From contig JAALGY010000028.1 of the NCBI GenBank assembly GCA_032358165.1, forward strand, positions 1,054,001 through 1,118,000: DNA of 64,000 nucleotides, in the 5' to 3' direction. This document shows, in pieces, positions 23,004 through 34,001 of this stretch; position 1 is the first letter of the stretch, and each line of letters opens with the position of its first letter. Below the pieces are notes generated by a model. That model made no database searches and was not told where the DNA came from. It saw only the letters and a list, made by a program, of their open reading frames with translations. The stretch comes from Diplosphaera chodatii. Its lineage: Eukaryota > Chlorophyta > Trebouxiophyceae > Prasiolales > Stichococcaceae. The position numbers and the translations under genes are program-made.

Positions 23004-24837
23004 ATGGCATGGGCAGGGCCGCAGCCCGGCTTTGTGAAGATCGTCGACCGAGACCGATCATCCAGCGAGCATACGCACCGAGAACTGAACGGTTCGGAGT
23101 CTGAGCTCCCTCCTTCGACGCCTCCCAAGGCCTCCCAAGGCGAGCACGCATGTCGTTGCAACCTGCTATGTGCTCAAGGTCTGCTACATCTGCAAAGCGC
23201 ATTCAGTGCCCTCCGCTGACGTGTACCATCGGCAACCACGCCGTTATTGCTGCCGCAGGGCGGACAGCATTCTTCACTGAGAACAAGGCGCTGCACTGCC
23301 AGCTTGCAGTTGCAGGGGTGCAGACCAGCTTCGTCGTGGGCAGCGTGTACCTCAAATCCAGCTTTCGCCTCGTCCAGGGGCTGCACTTCCACCCCGTCAT
23401 CTTTGCCTTTGTCCGCGAGGCAATAGCGGGGCCCGTGTTGTGCTGCATCGCCTATGCCACCACAGGTGAGCACTGTGATTGCGAGCTGGTGCAGCTGACT
23501 GGCCTCTGGCATCGGTGGATGTCCTGTTGAGTAAACACACACGGTCACGTCCCACATACAGGTGCTGGTCCAAGGCGGGCAGACCTGCTGGCAATTGGTG
23601 GCCTTGGCCTCTGCCTCTTCCTGAACCAGGTGGAATGCCTCAGGAGGCATGGATTGAGCATGCTGCCTGCTCAGACGAGAGCTTGAACTTGGTTCACGTC
23701 TCATCTACAATAGTGCCCCTGTAGAAGCTCGTGCCGCCACCATGCGCTCGCATCTCCTGCAGCTCTTCTACATCCTGGGCATCGACATGAGCGGGGTGAT
23801 GCTGGCGACGTGCATGCAGCCGTCCATACCCGTCATCACGGCGCTGCTGGGCGTGCTGCTGGGCCTCGAAGCTGGGTCGCTGCAGAAGTTTGCCGGCATC
23901 CTGCTGGCCGTGGCGGGCTCCGTCTGCATGGTGGGCAGCTGAATAATTCGCTTGCATTCGATGCCAGCCGAGCGGTCGTCTATATATGACCTGGCATTGT
24001 CAAGCGCAGCTCACTATGCAATGGTGCCAAGGAGCTGGCTCTTCTGTCAGGTGCTGGGCGGTGTGCTGAAGAGCGACGCCAAGGGCAGCGGTGCCGGCAA
24101 CCACATGCTGCTCGGCTGCCTGTGCCTCACCGCCAACACTGTCAGCATGGTGGGCATGTCAGCACCGCACAGTTGCCCGCTGAGCATGACCGTGCACCCA
24201 GTGATCTGTCGCAGCACCAAACTGGGGTTGATACGGACACAAATCATCAACATAATCTGCTCTGTTTACATGCAGGCATTGTACTATATTCTGGCGAAGC
24301 ACCTGGTGGGCAAGTACAACCCAGTGTGCATCGCAGCCTGGGCATACATTGTTGCAGCTTCTCTGATGGGAGCAACAGCCGCTGCAACAGTGCAGCGTAA
24401 TGAGTGGATCGTGCCCACAGCCATGCTAGGGCCATTGGTTTACTGGTAAGGCTGCTTGCAACTGCAGGGTGTTGCCAGCTGTCATGCATCACACTCTCGC
24501 TGAACAAAAAGGGCGATGGCTGCACTTGTTGACTCTGCAATTGTGCCGCAGGATCTGCGTCGCGAGCATACTGGGGTACTACTTGCTGACGTGGGCGACC
24601 AGCGTGCTGCCAGCCTCCCAGGTGGCGTCCTTCCAGGCGCTGCAGCCGCTCATGGGCACGGTGCTGTCGTTCCTGTTCCTGGGGGAGCGGCCCACGGCGT
24701 GGGACCTGGGCGGCATCGGCGTCATCTCCGGTCTCATCCTCGTGGTGCATGACGCAAAGGACAGCGTAAAGCAGCGGGAGGTGTCACTAGCGCACTTGCC
24801 ATCCAGAAACAAGGTCCATCATCAGAGACACATCTAA
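23004..24837 (+). CDS. EamA/DMT-superfamily transporter, WAT1-related type
   Basis: Ten-helix drug/metabolite exporter family; the substrate cannot be told. The exon near 23257-23465 has helix 1 (LAVAGVQTSFVVGSVYLKS) and FHPVIFAFVREAIAGPVLCC. Next come DLLAIGGLGLCLFLNQ, then MSGVMLATCMQPSIPVITAL with VLLGLEAGSLQKFAGILLAV, typical of the first EamA repeat. The second repeat has LLGCLCLTANTVSM, ALYYILAKHLVGKYNPVCIA, SILGYYLLTWATSVLPASQV and FQALQPLMGTVLSFLFLGER, with the final helix GGIGVISGLILVVHDAKDS. The stop is at 24835-24837. The ATG at 23004 begins a hydrophilic tail and is the best in-frame candidate, but the first splice was not proven. Convergent with XPA, 175 bp away. Confidence 0.85.
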
Positions 24838-25012
24838 GTTGCAGTCATGCCCTGGCTTGAGTGTACAATGCCTATGCTTTCGGAGGTTGCGGCTGTGCTA
24901 GAGAGTTGGCAGCAATTCAAACTGCCACCAGCCTTGCGAGGTCAACCACCATCATCAAGCACGCAAGCATAACGCACTCGGTACCCAGGTGCAGCTGCTT
25001 TGACTAGGAGGA

Positions 25013-25982
25013 CTATATCTCCTCAACATCATCTGCAGCCGCCTTAGGCGAGCCTTTGCTGCTGGTTCCAGTGCTGCTCCTGTTGAACACCCTGCTGATG
25101 CGTGGCACATCTGTGGACACACGTTTCTTTGTGCCTGCGATGCGTGCCTGAAGGGTAGCTGCCTTCCGCTCGTCTGCCTTGGTCTGCACGTGTTGGCATG
25201 ATGGCGTGAGTTTGTGGTTGTATGATCTACAGTGACGCAGCCTGCAACGTTTGCTCCGGTGGAGTATGCAGGCTCAGCATACCTTGGCCGCCTTGCCAGG
25301 GCCTGAGCGGGCGTGGCGGAGCTCCTCAATCCGCAGCTCGCGCTGATCCTCGCTGCCATGCTTGATCAGACTAGCTTCCTCCACCTGCCACGATCATCGA
25401 CAACAGGCCAGCATTGCAATCGTCCCTGGAAGTGCTCTGGAAATGGTGGTCAAGCACATGCAGTCAACAGCAAACCACATAGCCCAAATTGGTAGATGAT
25501 GTGTGTGTGGCGCACCTGATGTTCAAGGTACAGCTGCATTGGGGCGCCCTGTTTGTACTGTGGGTTCGGCTGTAGGGGAGCAACTGTATGATGTCAGGAA
25601 CTGTGTGCATGTCGACACATTTTCCACTATTCACATACTAGCTGCGGCAAACCCATCACCTCACCTTCTCGATGGTGCCCAGCTTCCTGAGATCGCCATC
25701 GGTGACAGCATACTTCTGCTTTGCAGTGCCCTGCAGATGTACACAGCGCCGTGGCAATGACCATCGGCCTCCTGCCACGTACCTACATCGGTGCCATGCA
25801 ACTTCCTGACGCCTCACCTTAGATATCAAAGAGTAGTTGCCTTTGCATTCGTTGCACAGCTTCACCCCGAAGGTACCCTGCCACTGCCGACTGAAACTGA
25901 TGCTGCCGCAGTCGCTGCACGTGCCGCTGCCGCTGCGTTCCATGCCACCGCTGTGCTCTCCTGCGCCCTCCATGTCCAGCAT
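25013..25982 (-). CDS. XPA: XPA/RAD14-family nucleotide excision repair protein
   Basis: XPA verifies and scaffolds damaged DNA in nucleotide excision repair. Five exons give about 183 aa. Exon 1 (25818-25982, 55 codons) has a zinc finger with spacing C-x2-C-x17-C-x2-C (CSDCGSISF, then FGVKLCNEC), identical to human XPA, followed by KGNYSLISK. Exon 2 reads GTAKQKYAVTDGDLRKLGTI, matching the XPA stretch ITKTEAKQEYLLKDCDL. Exon 3 is PNPQYKQGAPMQLYLEHQ, equivalent to NPHHSQWGDMKLYLKLQ. Exon 4 is VEEASLIKHGSEDQRELRIE, and the last exon ends AAADDVEEI with TAG at 25013-25015. The N-terminus is much shorter than in human XPA (273 aa), so the RPA32- and ERCC1-binding parts are reduced or missing, unless an upstream exon exists. 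Divergent from RPAP3. Confidence 0.87.
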
Positions 25983-26449
25983 GATGTCATGCTCCCCTTA
26001 GCAGATCGACACCTGGTCATAAGGCTGATCAGCTGCCAGTCGTGCGGGCATGAGCGTTGCGGCCTGCGACTGCATGCATCAGGAGCAGCGGCGGTGTGTG
26101 GGAGGTGCAGGTCCGGTGCACGTCAGCATTAGGCGCGGCGGTCACCCGCAAGCAGTCACAGAGGGCAGATGGACGTTTGCAAAGGATCACTCTGTGAGCA
26201 AGGTACTCTCCCCGGTCCCCGCCACTGCACTTCAGAGTCTGTACGGCCAGGGTGGATGACCAGGGCGACAAGTGAAACGCCGAGATGCATTGGCGCGCGG
26301 GCGCGCACGCACCATCAAACCCGCACTTGCAGTAGTGATAGTGTACCTACTTTGATATGATGCATTGCCAAGGGCTGAGGCAGTAGGGCGTCCACCGTCG
26401 TTGAACAACAGAAGCATCTGCGCCACACCGTGCACCAGGCGAGTCCGCG
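25983..26449. other. divergent intergenic region, XPA and RPAP3
   Basis: Spacer of about 467 bp. A further 5' exon for XPA could lie here but none was recognised. No clear promoter motif. Confidence 0.35.
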
Positions 26450-29040
26450 ATGAATAGCAGCAGGGAAACCCAGGAGGCTATCCGACGACAGGCACTGGAG
26501 ATGCAGGACAACATCAGAGACCTGCAGAAGTTTGCGGAGCAGGCCAGGAAGAAGGACGCTGCCCTGAAGGCTGCCGCCGCTCGTCGGCCCAGGGCGCCGT
26601 CAATCAACGGTGCCAACCACCAGGTACAGCCGCCCTCGCCACTGTGGAGCGAAACACTCGGTTTTACCTGCATTCTGAGTTGCTGAATGTTGATCAGATG
26701 ATGCTGGCGAGGCGCTGAGTATGTCGTGTGGCGGGTTCAGCAGGATGCCAGCACTACGGGATCCATTGCCGCCCATCATGGCGACAGCGCAGCAGCTGCC
26801 AAGCAGCGATCAGGCAAGGCGGATGCGGGGTTTTCGTTCGACCGCAGCAGCGACAGCGCCAGTGCGGACGATCCCGAGGCACGCGACACGCACCGAGAGC
26901 GCGGCAACGCCCTGTTCAAGGTGATCTCGCGTGCTTCTAATAAAAAAAACGCTCGCCACTTGGCATAGTGACAGCCCGTGTGAGGTGTTGCAATGCATCG
27001 CATCCTGCCGCCAAGGCACATCCTCGCCGTCTCGTTCTCAGTTGCTGGTCCACCGTCCGGGTGTCAATGCTGCAGGACGGCAAGTATGACCTGGCGCGGG
27101 AAGCGTACACAGCCAGCCTGGGTGTGAAGGCCACGCACCTGGCGTTCGCCAACCGCGCCATGGCCTCCCTGAAGCTGCGTGACTTTTCGGCGGCAGAGGC
27201 CGACAGCACGTCCGCAATCGACCTGGAGCCCGGCTACATCAAGGTCCATTGCTTGATGCATCTGGGTGTCGAATGCCTCCACACCATGTGGCATGGCCAT
27301 CAGCCGACCGCCATGGCAGGAGACAGCATGCTGTGCAGCACATATCCATAATGCATGTGGCTGATCGCCCGTCCTGCTGGCAGGCGTACCAGCGGCGGGC
27401 AGCTGCGCGTGGAGAGCAGGGCAACCACATGGGCGCCATCGCTGACCTGGAGTATGCTGTGCGGCTGCAGCCCGGCAGCAGGGCCCTTGCAGCAGAGCGG
27501 GCTGCCGCAATCAACAGGCACGTGCAATAAAGTATGGCAAGATAGCACTGTGACAGCATGTCCTGGATGGTGCGTGGCGAGGCCGTGTTAACCACGGCTG
27601 TCTCTCTTGGCAGATACCATGCAGAGACCGGGACGCCAAGGCCAGACCAGGTGCATGAGATCAGCATTCGCACCGAGGGCGACACCGCGGCCCCTGCAGC
27701 CATCGCAGCTGGGCCAACAGCATCCCCTGCTGCCCAACAACAGGCAGATGTGGCCACGCCCACAGCTGTGCAGCCGACAGCTGTTGCAGGGCCCACGGAA
27801 TCAGCGCCGCAAGCCTCACCTGCGACTCTGCCAGCGTCGCCTGCTGCTATGCCACTGCCGCAAAGCCCTTCAGCCAGCCATGACGGTATGGCTGTGCAAG
27901 ACCCGCCGTCACCCAGTGCGCCTGCTCAGTCACGGGATACAGCCACAGCTCAACACGACTTGGGAGCGCACACGGCAGCCAACGTGTCGCCACCTCTTGC
28001 AAATGAGCATGACGTGGCCAGCAACCAAGCAGCCAGCCCACCTCGAAAAACGCTCGCACCTGTGTCAGATCCAGCCGGCATGGCCCCAGCTCCACAGCAC
28101 AATGGCCATGCAGCATCAATGCCCGCAACGGCCAGTGTCCCAACACCTGCCGCTGTGCAGCGATCACGGCCCGGCAGCGCCGGCAGTGGCCCTCTGAAGC
28201 TCAAACGACCAACAAATGGTGTGCAGATGCAAGATGCTTCCAGTGTGGCTGCTTCTGTGCACTATCTTGATCGACGAGCCAGCTGCAGCGCCTTGTCAGG
28301 GAGGAGGCTAGGGGTTGGCACAACTTGCAGCGCCAGGACGCACAGACGTGCATGACGACATGCATGTGTCCACGCCTTGCAGGGTTGGACTTCGAGCGCA
28401 TGTGGCGCAGCCTGGCAGGCCACCCAGAGCAACAGGCGCAGTACTTGCTGCTGCTGCGGCCGGAGCAGCTGCCAATGCTGCTGAAGGCGTCCCTGACAGC
28501 GCCGCTGCTGGCGTCGCTGCTGCCCCCCTTGCTGTCGCTGCTAGCCGAGGACTGCGACGCCGACCATGCAGTAAGGATGTTGGGGTTCCCGTCGCGCTTG
28601 AGAACAGTTGCTCCTTTGCATCTCCAGCATGATGGGGTTTTGGCGACCACTGCAGTCGCACAATAACATGCCACTGCTGTGCTATTGTTATCGTTCAGGC
28701 ACCGTCGTATTTTCCCTGTGCGCAGGTGGACCTGCTGGTCAAGCTGCCAGAGGTGCCGCGCTTCGACCTGGCTGTCATGTCGCTCACCGGTCCTGGCAAG
28801 GCGGCGCTGTCGGTGAGTATGCTGCTTTCACAGAGAGCTAGCACTGGCGTCTCAGCGTGACGTGACTTGAGATTGTCGTCCGTGCATTGGCCACCGTATC
28901 AACGACGGGGCTTTTATTGGGTCTGTCTTACGCAGGTGCTGTGGGATGAGCGCAGCCGCAATGCCGCTGGCGGCGACCCAGTGAACAAAGTGCACCTCAT
29001 GCAGCGGCTCGCCAATGTCAAGGCGAAGTATCGTTTGTGA
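26450..29040 (+). CDS. RPAP3: RNA polymerase II-associated protein 3 (R2TP co-chaperone)
   Basis: RPAP3 links HSP90 to the R2TP complex, which assembles RNA polymerases, snoRNPs and PIKKs. The ATG at 26450 starts the N-terminal helix EALEMQ-type region (ALEMQDNIRDLQKFAEQARK). A TPR domain follows on exons ending at 26921, 27243 and about 27527: HRERGNALFK, GKYDLAREAYTASLGVKATH, FANRAMASLKLRDFSAAEAD, AYQRRAAARGEQGNHMGAIA. A long Pro/Ala/Ser-rich linker is encoded at 27613-28250. The RPAP3 C-terminal domain, which binds RUVBL1/2, lies on three exons: GLDFERMWRSLAGHPEQQAQ with LPMLLKASLTAPLLASLLPP, VDLLVKLPEVPRFDLAVMSL and the last exon ending RLANVKAKYRL, TGA at 29038-29040. The linker is longer than in animals. 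Convergent with uS9m, 242 bp away. Confidence 0.87.
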
Positions 29041-29282
29041 CCCGGGGGCAACGATGCCTGCATCGACTGACCGGCATGCTAGTGAAGCTCCTGGCTGTAG
29101 GCTTGCAACAGTGACAACCCTTTGGGTGTGATTCTTACCACAGCATAGGCATGTTGCCACAGCATACCCAGAGCGTGTCTACGGCAACCTTTGCAGTGTA
29201 AGCATGCGCAGGCCTAGGCCGTGATCCTGCACGAGCCAAGTCAAGCTGCCATATGTCCCAGTCGACACCAGTCCGGCGCGCA

Positions 29283-30937
29283 TCAGCGCTTGACCCACTG
29301 GAAGGACTTGCGGGCCTTGGCTTTGCCGGGCTTTTTACGCTCCACAATGCGCGAGTCGCGGGTGAGCAGCCCGCCGGCCTTGAGCACCGGCCGAAACTCT
29401 GGGTTGAACAGCTGCAGCGCGCGCGCAATGCCGTGCCGCAGTGCCTGTGCCTGCCCTGTGGGAATGCACAAGGACAGCGCCTCAGGAGACGAGCTGTGCG
29501 AGTCAGTGCCATCCCGCTGGCAGCTCCAACAACGTACTGTATCAGGGGCTTGCATACACCTTGCAGAACAGCTGTGAGCATGTAAAGTTCTGCCAACCCT
29601 TCAGGTACAGACACACTGCAACAACCAACCTGTTTGGCCGCCGCCCCGCACCGTTGAGTACAGGTCAAACATGCCCAGGGTGCTGGTGGCGACAAAGGGC
29701 GCCAGTACATCCGCCCGTCTCTGCAGTGGCAGAGGCGGTCTCTTGACACCAGATTGAGCAACACCTCAGTTGCAGCAACATGCTGTGGCTCGGTACAGCA
29801 GCAGCGCATGTATACACGTTGGTTGCCTGGAGTGGCGGGAAGTACGAAGTCATCTGCTGTCCGTTGACGATGAGCACACCGCTGCCCTCCTTGAGCCAGG
29901 CGCGCGCGATGCTGGTCTTTCGTTTGCCTACACGATGGCAGGATGTTCCCAGATATGTACACAACAGCTGCGCAAGGCCGTCTGCATGCAAGTGAAGCCG
30001 CCGATTGTCCGTGCACGACCAGCCCTGCTGGTTAGACAGGCCAGCCTGCGGACAGCATGCATCTGGTCCAGGTCAGCACCTGTGGCGTAGGACCGGCCAA
30101 AGTTGTCGACCACACGCACGCGCTTCTCCGCAAACTCCTCCTGCAGCTTGCGCTCGCGGCTGCGGCGCTGGGCCCGCTCCAGGGCCTCCTCCTCGTCGCC
30201 GCGCTCCAGGATCTCATCCCAGCTCGGCAGCCCCTGGGCATCCACAATGAAGCACCTTCTCGTCGGCAGCAGTTCTGGCACATAACAACGACTCACAAAC
30301 ATGCCGCTGCAGGAGCCCCATTTGATGACTGTGTCAGATGTCAGACACGGCCCTGCATCATGGAAATGCGGTGCCAGTATAGAAATGCATGTTGGTGGAA
30401 ACCGCCGGCACCCACCGGCTCGCTGTCGATGTTGGACCACACGGTGTCCAGGATCTGCAGCGGGTCCGCCTTGGCGTCCATCATCTCCTCCCACCGCGTC
30501 ATGAGCTGGTCCATGTCCAGCTCCTGGTCGTCAGGCTGACTGTGCACAGTGAGCGCGGTGCTGCCGGGCTCATCGTCGCCGGCTGGGGCGGCAACATCAG
30601 CAGGCTGCTCTGGCGGCTGGGGCCCCAGGCCGCCCGGCTGCATGCTGTCCGGTCCAGGCGGCGGGCCGCCCGACGTCACGCTGCCGCTGGCAAAGCTGCG
30701 GGTGCCCAGCCTCTGCCATGGCGGCGGCCATGCGGACATTTGCTGGCAGCATGCCTGGCTCTGTGCTGTGCCGTCTCGGCAACCGCCATCACTTCCTGCT
30801 GTGCATGGTGTGAAGGAACTGCCTCTAGCTGAGTGCTGCGGCTCAGCCGCTGCAGCTGTGCCCGGAGCCCTGCTGACTGCTGTGAAGGGATTGCTCGCCA
30901 GCAGCCGCACAAGGTGGCGATGCCCACGTGCCAGCAT
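29283..30937 (-). CDS. RPS9M: mitochondrial ribosomal protein S9 (uS9m)
   Basis: Small-subunit protein uS9 whose C-terminal tail reaches the P-site tRNA. The start at complement 30937 gives [20 protein letters not shown], an Arg/Leu-rich presequence, then after an intron [10 protein letters not shown], typical of mitochondrial import. The N-terminal extension has [19 protein letters not shown] and [20 protein letters not shown]. The S9 core follows: [71 protein letters not shown], then [20 protein letters not shown] and the end WVKR. Plant mitochondrial RPS9 has almost the same tail, which separates this from the plastid and cytosolic S9. The stop is at 29283-29285. Six or so exons. Divergent from VTE2. 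Confidence 0.9.
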
Positions 30938-31449
30938 TGCAGCGAGCAACCCACCTAAGCCCGTGATCGGAGTCACAGCCAGCAAACTCGCTGCTGCGCC
31001 GGCGGAGCGATGCCCAGGTCACCTTTCCGTGCATGCAGTCAGCCCGCCCTGTGCAGCAAGCCCGGACAGTTGCCCCATAGCGTTCGCGTCGGCCCGGGCG
31101 CAGCTGTTACACCCTGCTCCTGTTTGACACATTGCAGCGGTATGCGTTTGCCGTTGCAAGTGGCGAAGCGATGATCCAGGACGGCCTGCGGGCCGCGCAG
31201 AACTATCTGCCACCGTCCGAAATGCATGTGCAGCAGCGGTGCAAGCCACTCGGCTGCATACCAGGCGCCCCGAGGTATGGCTCCCAGCGTCCGTGTTGGC
31301 TTGAGAGTGCCTGCGTGGCACTTCGCTGTTGCAATCGTCCCTCAGTGCTCTGATCAGGTGGCCTATAGCCCCGGCCATGCATCGCTGCAGCACGGGCAGG
31401 CTCTTGAGCTTGCAGTATCTGCGCGTGTCAGAGCATCGTTTGCAATCTG
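30938..31449. other. divergent intergenic region, uS9m and homogentisate phytyltransferase
   Basis: About 510 bp. An ORF-like stretch near 31131-31250 (RYAFAVASGEAMIQDG on the plus strand) has no recognised similarity and is probably chance or 5' UTR. Confidence 0.35.
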
Positions 31450-33538
31450 ATGCATAGGCTGAGGCAACGTCCGTTCATCAGCCTGGCCTGTCGCGATAGC
31501 GCGCATGCACCAGGTGTGCCCAGTGTGGACCTGTCCTTCACAGATCGAATGCACCTGTGCAATAGACTGGCACTAAGGAGATCATGTAGCAACGGGTGCC
31601 TCTGCGTTCAGGGAGGTTACCAGCTCAGCGTGTTTGGCGGCCGGCTGGGCGTAATGGGCACATCAGCAGGCATGGCGAACAGCGGCAGCGCAGCAGGCCC
31701 CTTCCCTGTATCAGCAGACCGGCAGCAGACGGCACCGTGTTTGACACGGCAGCGGCTGCGGATGTCGAAAGCGACGACGTGCCCGCCGCCGACAACATAT
31801 CGCGCTCGCAGCCCTGGTCAAACGGCACATCACAGAACGGCAGCAATGGTACGCACCCCACAGAGGCAGTCCGTGTGCAGCCCCAGCAGTCGCCAGCGGC
31901 CAATCCGGCAGCTCTGTTGGCTGCGGTCTACAGGTTCTCCAGGCCGCACACCATGTTCGGCACCTTTGTCAGCATCTGCTCAGTTTCAGCGCTGGCTCTG
32001 GTGAGTGATGCGGCTTGTCGCAAAGCTGCTACTTGCCCTGTACTGGCTGCCCTGTGGCTCGCGCCAGCTCCAACAACATGTCTGCATATGTGCAGGCTGC
32101 TGTGTGTGTGAGGTGTGCATTCTTGTCCATGCAGGATCTGAGCAATCCAGGGTGGCTGGCAGCCACGGCGCTGCTGCAGGCACTCGGGCCGGCGCTGCTG
32201 ATGAACATCTGCATCGTGGGCCTGAACCAGCTGTACGATGTAGAAATTGACCGCGTCAACAAGCCATACTTGCCACTCGCGTCCGGCGAACTCAGCGAGC
32301 AGCAAGGGCGCTGGATTGTCGCTGCCACAGGTGCACATGAAATGCCCATCACGCTGCAGTTCGCAACACATTTGCGGGCAACGACAGGCCCAGCGTATCA
32401 ACCCATGTGTCCTCGCTTCCTGACAGGCGCAGCTGCACTGGCAATTGGGGCGGTGGTAGGCTCAGCGCCACTGCTGCTGACGCTGGTTGGCAGCCTTGTC
32501 CTAGGGATCCTGTATTCCACAGAGCTGCCGTTTATGCGGTGGAAGCGCAGCCCCATGCTTGCAGCTGCGTGCATCCTGGCTGTGCGGTGGGTCATTTTGC
32601 CGTGCTGTCCGCTGCATGGCATGGCTGTTGTTGTCAGCGTGTCACGGCAGCGCATGCAAGCAACTTGCACCCTGCACCACACGTTGTTTGCCCCTGTTCA
32701 GATGGGTGCTGGATGTATGCAGGGCTGTGATGGTGCAGCTGGGGTTTTACTTCCACATGAAGCAGGCGCTGGGAGTAGCTCAGTACACGATGACGAGACC
32801 TCTGGCATTTGCCGTCGGCTTCATGCTTTTCGTGTCCATCGTTATCGCCCTGTTCAAAGACATTCCTGACATACAGGGCGATCGCCAGGTGCCTAACTGC
32901 AGGGCTTTGCAGACGAGCACATGTCAATTGGAGTACACCACGGACCTGAATGCAGCCAAGTCTGTCGCATGTCATCAGCATCATCACATCAACACACCAG
33001 GCAGCGGTTCTGCCTCTGTCACCATGCAGGCTGGCATCTTCACACTCAGCGTTCGCATTGGGGCACAGCAAGTGTTCTGGGCATGCATCGCGCTGCTGGA
33101 GCTGGCATACGCTGGAGCTGTGGCTTTCGGGCTGACGTCACCAGTACGCATCCTGCCATTCTTGTTACCCTCACCTGCAGATGTGTCCCTTCGGCACTCA
33201 GTCGTTTGTCAGCCTTCGCATGTTCAGGGGCATAGTACCATGCACCATGCTCCGCAGGTGCAGTGGAGCCAGGTGGCCACGGTCGTGGCACACCTGTCCA
33301 TGGGAGCTTTGTTATTCTTCAGGGCGAGGGCGACAGACCTGACCAGCAGCAAAGCCATCTATAACTGCTACATGTGCGTGTTTGCGTGCGCTTGAGGTTG
33401 CAGGTGGTTTGTTCGCCATAGCGGATTTATGAGAGTGTGAGCGTCAAGCATCCATCCCTCAGCCCTTTGAGTTGCGACTGCAGGTTCGTGTGGAAGCTCT
33501 TCTACGCAGAGTACCTCTTCCTTCCACTTCTGCGGTAG
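31450..33538 (+). CDS. VTE2: homogentisate phytyltransferase (tocopherol synthesis)
   Basis: Plastid UbiA-family prenyltransferase joining homogentisate and phytyl diphosphate, the committed step of vitamin E synthesis. Exon 1 at 31450 starts MHRLRQRPFISLACRDSAHA, splices at CACCAG/GTGTGC, and joins in phase to an Arg-rich exon from 31612, forming a transit peptide. The core has FSRPHTMFGTFVSICSVSAL, then the Asp-rich motif GLNQLYDVEIDRVNKPYLPL with ASGELSE, then RWKRSPMLAA, VQLGFYFHMKQALG and the second Asp motif ALFKDIPDIQGDR. The NQLYDVEIDRVNKPYLPLASGE form fits phytyl- rather than solanesyl-transferases. The last exon is FVWKLFYAEYLFLPLLR with TAG 33536-33538. A perfect 14-bp inverted repeat surrounds that stop. 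About eight exons. Confidence 0.92.
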
Positions 33539-33556
33539 TTCACAGAAGTGGAAGGA
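33519..33556 (+). other. hairpin-forming inverted repeat over the VTE2 stop codon
   Basis: The arm TCCTTCCACTTCTG at 33519-33532 is the exact reverse complement of CAGAAGTGGAAGGA at 33543-33556. The loop is 10 nt and contains the TAG stop. The left arm is also coding sequence (last codons of VTE2). Pairing could extend by a further base or two with a wobble. Confidence 0.85.
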
Positions 33557-34001
33557 GGTTCGAGCTTGTGTGGGTGCTATGTTGACGACTTTAATGAGTA
33601 CCAGGCGGTCAGGAGCTTCTGCTGTTGAGGGGTCGGGGCGACTACGAGGGCGAGCTGGGTCTCGTGAGGACTCTATTGGGCATTGTACCATCAGAACGAT
33701 TGGGACACCAGCGTAGCACAGGAGAGACCGTGCTGGGATGCAGCCTGGCCTGAGACATTCATCTGTGTGGTCATGTTTGATCAGTAATCATTCCGCAATG
33801 TTGCACTGTTTGCCAAACTGCATAGAGTGATGGAGAGGCAATGCAATTAATGGGAACAGACCACTGCACTGTCATCAATACGATCAACAGGTGGTCTTCT
33901 CAGGGGCAACCACCATTGTTTGCTAGAAGCGGCTGCCAGATCTGAATCTTCAAAAATGGCTGCTTGAAGCGGCCTGGTTTGCAGCTCGCAGTTTTGTCAG
34001 C
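33557..34001. other. convergent intergenic region, VTE2 and GDT1/PAM71 gene
   Basis: Tail-to-tail spacer with 3' UTRs. It is more AT-rich than the flanking exons (33760-33960). No gene or element was seen. Confidence 0.4.

Noticed and set aside
25013..25982. Alternative reading of the XPA gene as a GATA-type zinc finger protein
   Set aside because: GATA fingers have C-x2-C-x17-20-C-x2-C too, but the downstream LISK/AKQ/TD-DL and NP-QLYL blocks fit XPA, and the GATA signature residues are missing.
31131..31353. Possible small gene or extra exon between uS9m and VTE2
   Set aside because: No family match, and the exon at 31450 already provides an in-phase transit peptide for VTE2.
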